10,889 bases of DNA from an uncultured Prevotella sp. (GTDB taxonomy: Bacteria > Bacteroidota > Bacteroidia > Bacteroidales > Bacteroidaceae), in contig CAKPTK010000076.1 in assembly GCA_934190685.1 (NCBI GenBank), forward strand, positions 1 through 10,889, written 5' to 3'. Shown piece after piece: positions 1 through 6,448 of the stretch (its first letter is position 1; every line of letters begins with the position of its first letter). The position numbers and the translations under genes are program-made. The notes below the pieces were generated by a model. It was not told the DNA's origin, did no database searches, and was given only the letters and a program-made list of their open reading frames with translations.

Positions 1-1721
1 GCATCCTTGTCATAGTGGGTGATACCGAACTTTCCACGCAGACGCAGTTCCTTGATTGGGTTGTATTCCACTTGGAAGTAGTCACTCAGCATCAGCTGGC
101 GAGTCTCGTCGCGGCTGTTCAGATTGTCATTATACATAGGGTTGCCGATGCGCGACTCGAAGTCGTTGTTGGCAAGGAACTTGGAGATTTTTCCCTCCTC
201 GTCATATTTCTTGTAGTAAGGGTTGGCTGAAGCGTATTCAGAGAAAGATACGGTGGGGTTCTTGGCATTGGTCTGCTGAGCAGTGAACTTGTTGCTGAAC
301 TGCAGTTTCCCCACACGGTAGGTCAAGTCGATGTTGCCACCATAGACGTCACGGTTCGACTTCTTCATCACACCGTTGGTCTTGTTGTAGTTCAGACCGA
401 TACCAAAGAGGAAACCGCCCGAACCACCGTCGAGATAGAGTTGGTGGCGGTGGTTGATGCCGGTGCGGAGAGGTTCAGACAGCCAATAGGTGTCCACACC
501 ACTTGCCACATCACGCATGTGCTCCTGGTAGAGGTTGTCGAGGTCGATGATGTCGCTGGCAGAAGCGTCGCTGTTGGTGTATTTGCCAGCCATCTTCTCA
601 AACTGCAGCTTTTCCTTGGCGTTCATCAGGTTGTAGCCACCGAGATCAGGGATGCTGATGTCCATGGAACCATTGTAGCTCACACGCAGTTGACCCACCT
701 TCGGCTTCACGGTCTCCACCACCACTACACCGTTGGCAGCCTTTGAACCATAGATGGCTGTGGAGGCGGCGTCCTTGAGTAGGGTCATGGAAGCGATGCG
801 GTTGATATCAAGATTGTAGATGGCTTCGAGAGAAGACTCGAAACCGTCGAGGATGAACAGGGGTTGGTTGGGGTCTTCCGACAATTCATCGCGCATACCG
901 AGCATGCTGGATTTTCCACGAATCTCAATGTCGGGCAGACGGTTAGGGTCCGAACCGAACAAGTTGTTGTCCATCACGTTGAACGAAGGGTCGAGACTCT
1001 TGAGACTGAGGATAGGGTTCTGCACACCCACAGACTTCAGTTCCTGACCGGAGAACGTGGCAGAGGAACCGGTGAAGGTCTCCTTGCGCTTGGTCACCAC
1101 ACCGGTGACAACCACCTCGTCGAGGTTGCCGGCATTCTCATGCATCATGATTTTCACTTTCTTGAGCGAACCTCGTCCGCTGATGACGGCAGTCTGTGAC
1201 TTCATGCCGATGAAAGAGAATTGCAGTTCGGTAGGGGTACCCTCGGGCACATTCATGACAAACTGTCCATTGATGTCGGTTGTCATGCTCTGTCGGTTGC
1301 TGGCGGCGGTGACAGTCACACCGGGCAGGGGGGAGTTTTTCTCGTCGACCACAATACCTTCCACTCTCATTTTCCCCGTGGAGGTGTTGTCCTTGCGGGC
1401 AGATTGTTTGCTTTTCTTGTAGACGGTGATGCTGTTGTTGGTCATCGAGAATCCTAAAGGCGTGTTTTCCAACACTGTGGAGACAGCCTCGGTGGCGGTC
1501 ACATTCTTTAGATTCTTGGTGACACGCACTTGGCCCACATCCTCGTAGGCGAAGCCGACATAGACACCGGATTTCTCACTAATGGTTTTGAGAACCTTGG
1601 CTAATTGTTCATTACTGAACGAGGCACTGAACCGTTTTGCGGTTTGTGCCAGGGAGAAGCCAGTAGACAGGAATAGGCATACGAGCAGTATGGCTATGCG
1701 CTTTACTCTTTCTCTTTTCAT
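1..1721 (-). CDS. SusC/RagA-like TonB-dependent outer-membrane receptor with STN signalling domain (3' end missing)
   Basis: The frame is open from an ATG at 1721-1719 to the left edge: 573 codons, about half of a usual SusC protein (roughly 1000 residues). Seen in order: a signal peptide ending near SLA-QT (residues 1-25); an STN domain (about 31-101); a carboxypeptidase-regulatory-like beta domain (about 119-195, with PLPGVTV and a DINGQF turn); a TonB-box-like LDEVVVTG (200-207); a plug (about 208-338) with LFILDGF, LLKDAASTAIYGSKAANGVV; then the first barrel strands. SusC proteins form the outer-membrane channel that imports glycans or peptides with a SusD lid, powered by TonB. STN domains contact a FecR-type protein in the periplasm, and a FecR gene lies 116 bases upstream, so this receptor likely also signals. 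The 116-base gap is AT-rich and shows no TAnnTTTG box; it may hold a promoter read by the neighbouring ECF sigma factor. Substrate cannot be told from this part. Confidence 0.95.
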   Translation of the reverse strand, partial: MKRERVKRIAILLVCLFLSTGFSLAQTAKRFSASFSNEQLAKVLKTISEKSGVYVGFAYEDVGQVRVTKNLKNVTATEAVSTVLENTPLGFSMTNNSITVYKKSKQSARKDNTSTGKMRVEGIVVDEKNSPLPGVTVTAASNRQSMTTDINGQFVMNVPEGTPTELQFSFIGMKSQTAVISGRGSLKKVKIMMHENAGNLDEVVVTGVVTKRKETFTGSSATFSGQELKSVGVQNPILSLKSLDPSFNVMDNNLFGSDPNRLPDIEIRGKSSMLGMRDELSEDPNQPLFILDGFESSLEAIYNLDINRIASMTLLKDAASTAIYGSKAANGVVVVETVKPKVGQLRVSYNGSMDISIPDLGGYNLMNAKEKLQFEKMAGKYTNSDASASDIIDLDNLYQEHMRDVASGVDTYWLSEPLRTGINHRHQLYLDGGSGGFLFGIGLNYNKTNGVMKKSNRDVYGGNIDLTYRVGKLQFSNKFTAQQTNAKNPTVSFSEYASANPYYKKYDEEGKISKFLANNDFESRIGNPMYNDNLNSRDETRQLMLSDYFQVEYNPIKELRLRGKFGITHYDKD

Positions 1722-1837
1722 ATAAATTTATTAAAAATTGATTAATCCCTTTTAAGCTATGACGAATGGAGAAACTAATCGGGTATGAATGGAAAGAGAA
1801 AAAGTGGATTAAATGTAATTTTTGCTCGTTTTAGCCC

Positions 1838-2884
1838 TTAATTGATGATGATTTGTCCATTTCTGAGCGAGAAATGAGCCTTGTTGAGACTGTTGATGAT
1901 TTCGATAATCTCTTCTATCGAGGCATGGCGACTGGCGGTGAGAAAGATACGGGTGGAGATGAGCCGTGGGTTGTTGAACACCACGCTTACATTGTACCAT
2001 CGTCCCAGTTCCTGGGCGATGTCCCATAGGGTGGAGTTGTCGAAATAGAAGTTGCCGTCTTTCCATGCACAGTAGACATTTGTGTCCACCGTTTTCACCG
2101 CAAACGTAGCGTCTCCTTTGAGAGTGGCGTTCTCTCCTGGAACGATTTTCTGACAGCATTTGCCTTGTGGATCGCTCACTTCCACGCTGCCTTTCACAAG
2201 TGTGACGCAGGAAAAGTTGTGGCAGTTGCTGTTCACGTCAAACTCAGTGCCCAACACGGTGGTGTTCATCTTTCCTGTCGACACGACGAATGGTTGGTCG
2301 GCATTGTGTGTCACCTTGAAATAGGCTTCTCCCTCTACGCTGACTTTGCGCTCCTTGCCGTCGAACTTGTCGGGGAAGGTCAGCTTGCTGTTGGCATTCA
2401 GCCAGACGATGGTGCCGTCTGCCAGTTCCACTTCAATGGTTCTGCCAGCGGGAGTGGTCAAGGTGTGGGTTGCGATTGTAGTTTGGGGCATAGAGGACTT
2501 GACAGTCAGTCTTTCTTGCCCCACTACACGGGCATTGCCGTCAGCGTCCCGGATGACTACCTCTTTTTGTCTACTCTTGACGGCATGATAGGCCACAAGG
2601 GGCATAGCAGACTTGGCAGCCTGTCTGCTTGGCTTGTCACTGTCGGAAACATTGAACAGCGTAAAGAGTAGGAGGGTGATGGCTGCGAGTGAAGCTATGG
2701 CGAGGGTGAGGTTGCGCATGGTGAAAGAGGGTTGGATGCAGTGTTTGCGCTTGAAGTGTGCCAATTCCTCGTCCACGTCGATAGTGGGCGCAGATTGTCG
2801 GGCATAATAGTTGTTGACAATCACTTCTTCTCTTTCCAGATGCTCTTGCTCGGGGGCTGTATACGTTTCTTTATCCATGTTCAT
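1838..2884 (-). CDS. FecR-family anti-sigma factor
   Basis: 348 residues from the ATG at 2884. Seen: a short, charged cytoplasmic N-terminus (about 1-57); one membrane segment (about 58-79, LAIASLAAITLLLFTLF); a periplasmic FecR domain (about 140-236) with TTPAGRTIEVELADGT, VEGEAYFKV and VLGTEFDV; and a C-terminal DUF4974-type domain (about 277-346) as in Bacteroidota anti-sigma factors. The family holds an ECF sigma factor at the inner membrane until the STN domain of a loaded receptor is sensed. The Gly-Thr in LGTEF resembles the pair cut in self-cleaving FecR relatives; whether it is cut here is inference. The gene follows the sigma gene and precedes the receptor on the same strand. The start is uncertain: the frame opens with TTG at 2917, directly after the sigma stop; ATG codons lie at 2884 and 2878. 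I prefer an ATG because the TTG version would add a hydrophobic FVLLI stretch unlike a cytoplasmic N-terminus. Confidence 0.92.
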   Translation of the reverse strand: MNMDKETYTAPEQEHLEREEVIVNNYYARQSAPTIDVDEELAHFKRKHCIQPSFTMRNLTLAIASLAAITLLLFTLFNVSDSDKPSRQAAKSAMPLVAYHAVKSRQKEVVIRDADGNARVVGQERLTVKSSMPQTTIATHTLTTPAGRTIEVELADGTIVWLNANSKLTFPDKFDGKERKVSVEGEAYFKVTHNADQPFVVSTGKMNTTVLGTEFDVNSNCHNFSCVTLVKGSVEVSDPQGKCCQKIVPGENATLKGDATFAVKTVDTNVYCAWKDGNFYFDNSTLWDIAQELGRWYNVSVVFNNPRLISTRIFLTASRHASIEEIIEIINSLNKAHFSLRNGQIIIN

Positions 2885-2917
2885 AATAGTGGTGTGGTCT
2901 ATAAGTAAGACGAACAA

Positions 2918-3436
2918 TCAGTCCAAATAGGTATCTTTTTCGCCATTATAAAGGCTTCTTAATAGTTTGAGGGCTTTGGTAATGTGCTTTTTCACTGTAT
3001 TGGGGCTGATGCCCAAGGCTTGCGCCACCTCATGATATTTCATCTTTTGCAGATAGCACATTTCCAAGATGTGGTCGGTCGGTGGATGCAATTGGGTGAT
3101 CATCTTCTCCACAAGTCGGTCTTTCTTCAACTCTTCAGTGTAGTCGGTGTAGTAGATAGAAGCTTGTCGCATATATTCCTCTGAATAGTTGCGGTGGCGC
3201 TCGTCATGTCGGAGATTATCGATAATCTTATTGCGCACAGAGGCGAAGAGATAGGAACGTACATTGATTTCACCCACCGTGTCGATGCGGTTCCACAGAA
3301 TCAAGAACACGTCCTCAAGGATGTCTTTGCACAAGTCCGTGTCACGCAGCATGTTGAACGCAAAGTAGAACAACCGGCTATAATATTCCTTGTATATCCG
3401 GTCGAATGTTCCTTGTCTTGTAGTCCTGTCCATCAT
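2918..3436 (-). CDS. ECF RNA polymerase sigma factor (sigma-70 family)
   Basis: 172 residues, the normal ECF size. Region 2 spans about 10-78 (FDRIYKEYYSRLFYFAFNML, then EDVFLILW and SYLFASVRNKIIDNLR), which binds core polymerase and the -10 element. Region 4 spans about 112-162, with a helix-turn-helix at about 134-155 (YHEVAQALGISPNTVKKHI) for the -35 element. A region 1.1 or 3 is absent, as in ECF factors. The anti-sigma gene follows within 33 bases of the stop, and the STN receptor comes next, so this sigma likely drives the receptor operon when the receptor signals. The start may be either of the two adjacent ATGs (3436 or 3433). A 145-base gap separates it from glyA; this gap holds a hairpin but no recognisable TAnnTTTG promoter. 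Confidence 0.95.
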   Translation of the reverse strand: MMDRTTRQGTFDRIYKEYYSRLFYFAFNMLRDTDLCKDILEDVFLILWNRIDTVGEINVRSYLFASVRNKIIDNLRHDERHRNYSEEYMRQASIYYTDYTEELKKDRLVEKMITQLHPPTDHILEMCYLQKMKYHEVAQALGISPNTVKKHITKALKLLRSLYNGEKDTYLD

Positions 3437-3464
3437 GTGGCTAAACGGTCTGTTTGTGTATAAT

Positions 3465-3501
3465 GGAAATGCGGAACTTCTTGTCGAAGCACCGCATTCC
3501 C
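3465..3501 (-). promoter_or_regulatory. Long hairpin in the leader of the sigma-factor gene
   Basis: On the minus strand GGGAATGCGG (3501-3492) pairs with CCGCATTTCC (3474-3465): ten base pairs, one of them G-U. Past a single U-U mismatch, GCTTC pairs with GAAGT (five pairs, one G-U), closed by a GACAA loop. Both wobble pairs are G-U only in minus-strand RNA; in plus-strand RNA they would be C-A mismatches, so the fold fits a minus transcript. It ends 28 bases before the sigma start codon. No U-run follows, so it is not a classical intrinsic terminator. It could be a leader element controlling the sigma gene, a processing or stability element, or a degenerate end signal for glyA. Confidence 0.55.
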
Positions 3502-3581
3502 TTGTTCTTGTTGCTTGATGATTTCAGCGGTTCTATGGTCTCTTCCGCTATAGCTATCCTCTTTTTTAAAGGAAGGTGCGC

Positions 3582-4862
3582 TTAATAGGCGAAGAGCGGA
3601 TATGTCTTCATGGTCTCATTGACGCGCTGGCGCACGCTGTTGATGACTTTCTCGTCTTCGGGGTTGTCGAGCACTTCCTCGATGAGTTCGGCGATGAGCG
3701 TCATAAGGTCTTCCTTGGCACCACGGGTGGTGATGGCTGGTGTACCGAGACGAATACCAGAGGTTTGGAAAGCGCTGCGAGTGTCGAACGGCACCATATT
3801 CTTGTTGCACGTGATGTCGGCTGCCACCAAAGCCTTCTCTGCCACCTTGCCGGTCAAGTCTGGATATTTTGTGCGCAGGTCTACGAGCATCGAGTGGTTG
3901 TCTGTGCCGCCACTGACGATGTCGAAGCCACGCTTCATCAGTTCGTCGGCCAGTACGGCAGCATTCTTCTTCACTTGCAGAGCATATTCCTTGAACTCAG
4001 GTTGCAAAGCTTCCTCGAAGGCTACAGCCTTAGCGGCGATGACGTGTTCTAGCGGTCCGCCTTGTTGTCCGGGGAATACGGCACTGTTGAGCAGTTGGCT
4101 CATCATTTTGGTCACCCCCTTTGGTGTCTTGAGTCCCCAAGGATTCTCAAAGTCCTTGCCCATCAGAATCACACCGCCACGTGGACCGCGGAGGCTCTTG
4201 TGTGTGGTGGTTGTTACGATATGGGCATATTTCACAGGGTTCTTGAGCAGTCCTGCGGCGATGAGACCGGCAGGGTGGGCCATGTCAATCATCAGCAGAG
4301 CACCTACCTCGTCGGCGATTTTGCGCATGCGCTCATAATCCCATTCACGGCTATAGGCAGAACCTCCACCGATGATGAGCTTGGGTTTGTTCTCGAGAGC
4401 CAATCGCTCCATTTCGTCGTAGTCCACACGTCCTGTTTCCTTGTTGAGGTGGTAGGCCACAGGATTGTAGAGAATGCCGCTGGTGTTGACATGGCTGCCA
4501 TGGCTGAGGTGTCCGCCCATGGAGAGATCAAGACCCATGAACGTGTCGCCGGGCTTGAGCACGGCGAGCAATACGGCGGCATTAGCCTGTGCACCACTAT
4601 GAGGTTGCACGTTGGCGAATTCAGCATCGAAGAGCTTACAAACGCGCTCGATGGCGAGTGTTTCTATCTGGTCAACAATCTCACAGCCACCATAGTAGCG
4701 TTTGCCGGGGAGACCTTCGGCATATTTATTGGTGCAATAAGACCCCATGGCTTGCATCACTTCATCACTCACAAAGTTCTCGGAGGCAATCAGTTCCATG
4801 CCTTTGAGCTGGCGCTGGTGCTCTTTTTCAATAAGGTCGAAAATCACTTGATCTCTTTTCAT
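3582..4862 (-). CDS. glyA: Serine hydroxymethyltransferase
   Basis: 426 residues, the usual bacterial length. The enzyme interconverts serine plus tetrahydrofolate with glycine plus 5,10-methylenetetrahydrofolate, using pyridoxal phosphate in the cytoplasm. Diagnostic segments: [10 protein letters not shown] near the N-terminus; [17 protein letters not shown] (45-61); QPHSGAQAN (86-93); [10 protein letters not shown] (191-200) with the Asp and His that contact the cofactor; and [14 protein letters not shown] (217-230), in which Lys222 should form the Schiff base. The C-terminal substrate-domain motif [14 protein letters not shown] is intact. It is the last gene of a same-strand run pyrB-pyrI-glyA, 62 bases after pyrI; the gap is AT-rich without a clear promoter or terminator, so cotranscription is possible but unproven. 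Start chosen at the ATG giving the standard [14 protein letters not shown] opening. Confidence 0.98.
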   Translation of the reverse strand: MKRDQVIFDLIEKEHQRQLKGMELIASENFVSDEVMQAMGSYCTNKYAEGLPGKRYYGGCEIVDQIETLAIERVCKLFDAEFANVQPHSGAQANAAVLLAVLKPGDTFMGLDLSMGGHLSHGSHVNTSGILYNPVAYHLNKETGRVDYDEMERLALENKPKLIIGGGSAYSREWDYERMRKIADEVGALLMIDMAHPAGLIAAGLLKNPVKYAHIVTTTTHKSLRGPRGGVILMGKDFENPWGLKTPKGVTKMMSQLLNSAVFPGQQGGPLEHVIAAKAVAFEEALQPEFKEYALQVKKNAAVLADELMKRGFDIVSGGTDNHSMLVDLRTKYPDLTGKVAEKALVAADITCNKNMVPFDTRSAFQTSGIRLGTPAITTRGAKEDLMTLIAELIEEVLDNPEDEKVINSVRQRVNETMKTYPLFAY

Positions 4863-4924
4863 TTCTTAATTTTTTAGTTTATACTTTTTATTATAGCTTG
4901 TTGGACGGAGAAAATAACGAAGTC

Positions 4925-5386
4925 TTATAACAGTTCCACCTTGCTGATTTCCTGCTCTGTGTCGCAGTAGTGGCATTTGAGAATGCCGTGGGCTTTGTCT
5001 ATAGCGTGAAACACGGTCAGCATCGGTTCGTTGTTGGTGATGCATTTCGGGTTCGTGCATTTGATGATACCTCGCAGTTCATCGGGTGTCTCCACGGTCT
5101 TCTTCTCCACCACCGCATAGTCTTTGATGATGTTGAGCACCACTTTGGGGGCAACCACGGAGAGCTGTGAGATTTCCTCGTCAGTGAAGAATTTGTCGGA
5201 AACCTTGATGATGCCCTTGTGCCCCATGCGCTTTGAGGCGTAATGGTTGCCGATGGTCACGGGTGTGTCCAGTTGATCGAGGTGCAGAATATTCACTACT
5301 TTATAAGTCTTGTCTGTCGGGATATGGTCGATGACGGTGCCGTTTTCAATGGCGGTGACCAGTCGTTCTTTCTTGTTGTTTTCCAT
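4925..5386 (-). CDS. pyrI: Aspartate carbamoyltransferase regulatory subunit
   Basis: 153 residues, matching the family. PyrI has no catalytic activity; it assembles with PyrB trimers into the allosteric holoenzyme and binds nucleotides (in E. coli CTP/UTP inhibit and ATP activates). The N-terminal allosteric domain includes IENGTVIDHIP (13-23) and an ILHLDQLDTPVTIG stretch. The C-terminal zinc domain keeps four cysteines, Cys110 and Cys115 (C-x4-C) and Cys138 and Cys141 (C-x2-C), in the spacing that binds the structural zinc needed for PyrB contact. The ATG lies five bases after the pyrB stop, so the two are surely translated from one message. Allosteric control of pyrimidine synthesis at protein level is therefore expected. 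Confidence 0.98.
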   Translation of the reverse strand: MENNKKERLVTAIENGTVIDHIPTDKTYKVVNILHLDQLDTPVTIGNHYASKRMGHKGIIKVSDKFFTDEEISQLSVVAPKVVLNIIKDYAVVEKKTVETPDELRGIIKCTNPKCITNNEPMLTVFHAIDKAHGILKCHYCDTEQEISKVELL

Positions 5387-5391
5387 AACTG

Positions 5392-6339
5392 CTAATCAAT
5401 GATTGTTTTGTCGTTTTTGATTTGGTCGAGCGTGATTCCGAGCACGTGGCAGAAGATGGCTTCACGGGCATAGAGACCATTTTGTGCCTGCTGGATGTAG
5501 TAGGCGTGTGGGTCATTGTCCACGTCGTAGGCGATTTCGTTGATGCGGGGCAGTGGGTGCATGATTTTCATGTTGTCCTTGGCTAGTCCGAGCATGTCGC
5601 GCTTGAGAATGTAGACATTCTTCACACGTTCATATTCCATAAGGTCGGAGAAGCGCTCCTTCTGAACACGAGTCATGTAGAGAATATCGGCATCGGCGAT
5701 GACTTTTTCGTTGAAGGCGGTATGCTCCTGATACTTGATGCCGTGCTCCTTGCAGTAGAGCTTGTACTCTTGTGGCATGGCCAGTTCTTTCGGGGCGATA
5801 AAGTGGAAAGTTGGGTTGAAATGGCGCATGGCCATGATGAGGGAGTGGACGGTGCGGCCGTATTTGAGGTCACCGACCAAATAAATGTTCAGATTCTCGA
5901 GTGTGCCCTGTGTCTTGTAAATAGAGTAAAGGTCGAGCAAGCACTGAGAAGGGTGTTGGTGGGCACCGTCACCAGCATTGACAATGGGGATGGGGGCTAC
6001 TTCACTGGCATACTGTGCGGCTCCCTCGATGTAGTGCCGCATGACAATGGTGTCGGCATAGTTGGAAACCATGAGGATAGTGTCTTTCAAGGTCTCGCCT
6101 TTCGAAACGCTGGACACCTTGGCGTCGGTGAAACCGATGACTTTTGCGCCGAGGCGGTTGGCGGCTGTTTCAAAACTGAGGCGTGTGCGGGTGGAGGGCT
6201 CGTAGAATAGGGTCGCCACGATTTTGCCTTTCAACAGTTCCCGGTTGGGGTGCTTTTCAAACTCCTGTGCCATCTCGATGAGGTGCATAATCATCTCTTT
6301 AGAGAGGTCAGCGATGGTCACGAAATCATGCTTTTTCAT
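5392..6339 (-). CDS. pyrB: Aspartate carbamoyltransferase catalytic subunit
   Basis: 315 residues. Catalyses carbamoyl phosphate + aspartate to N-carbamoyl-aspartate and phosphate, the first committed step of pyrimidine synthesis. Seen: the carbamoyl-phosphate loop [13 protein letters not shown] (45-57); VSKGET with Lys80; MRHY with Arg101; [10 protein letters not shown] (123-132) with the active-site His129; [11 protein letters not shown] (156-166); the aspartate-binding TRVQKERF (223-230); and MHPLPR (260-265). All expected active-site residues are present. It is the first gene of the pyrB-pyrI-glyA run and divergent from the PBP gene. Its promoter should lie in 6340-6440. There the minus strand has only a seven-base TATTTTG (6399-6393), one base short of the TAnnTTTG consensus and without a partner TTTG, so I do not call it. 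No pyrimidine attenuator with a terminator hairpin is visible in the leader. Confidence 0.98.
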   Translation of the reverse strand: MKKHDFVTIADLSKEMIMHLIEMAQEFEKHPNRELLKGKIVATLFYEPSTRTRLSFETAANRLGAKVIGFTDAKVSSVSKGETLKDTILMVSNYADTIVMRHYIEGAAQYASEVAPIPIVNAGDGAHQHPSQCLLDLYSIYKTQGTLENLNIYLVGDLKYGRTVHSLIMAMRHFNPTFHFIAPKELAMPQEYKLYCKEHGIKYQEHTAFNEKVIADADILYMTRVQKERFSDLMEYERVKNVYILKRDMLGLAKDNMKIMHPLPRINEIAYDVDNDPHAYYIQQAQNGLYAREAIFCHVLGITLDQIKNDKTIID

Positions 6340-6424
6340 TGATGTGTGAGTCTATTAGTACTGAATTCGACCGCTAAGTTACGCATAATTTTCAAAATAG
6401 GGGCGATAATTGAAAAGAATGTTG

Positions 6425-6432
6425 TAATTTTG
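6425..6432 (+). promoter_or_regulatory. Putative -7 box (TAATTTTG) of the PBP gene
   Basis: TAATTTTG matches the Bacteroidota -7 consensus TAnnTTTG exactly and lies 16 bases before the PBP ATG, predicting a leader of only about 10-14 nt. No TTTG sits at the ideal 19-21-base distance upstream; a TTG at 6410-6412 is too close. The box lies in the 109-base divergent gap with pyrB, so the two promoters must be close or overlapping. Confidence 0.5.
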
Positions 6433-6448
6433 TCGCAAATTGACATCC

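Noticed and set aside
1740..1747. GATTAATC palindrome in the receptor leader
   Set aside because: Short and AT-rich in an AT-rich gap; expected by chance.
3557..3573. Terminator of glyA (TCCTTT-AAAAA-AGAGGA on the minus strand)
   Set aside because: Only six pairs including one G-U, AT-rich, and no T-run follows.
3610..4338. 242-codon plus-strand frame inside glyA
   Set aside because: Ser/Pro-rich shadow frame overlapping another shadow; no independent evidence.
4062..4877. 271-codon open frame on the plus strand opposite glyA
   Set aside because: Its sequence is low in family-like features and lies wholly antisense to a fully intact glyA; it is a by-product of that gene's codon use.
6393..6399. 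pyrB -7 box TATTTTG on the minus strand
   Set aside because: One base short of TAnnTTTG and no TTTG at a suitable distance upstream.
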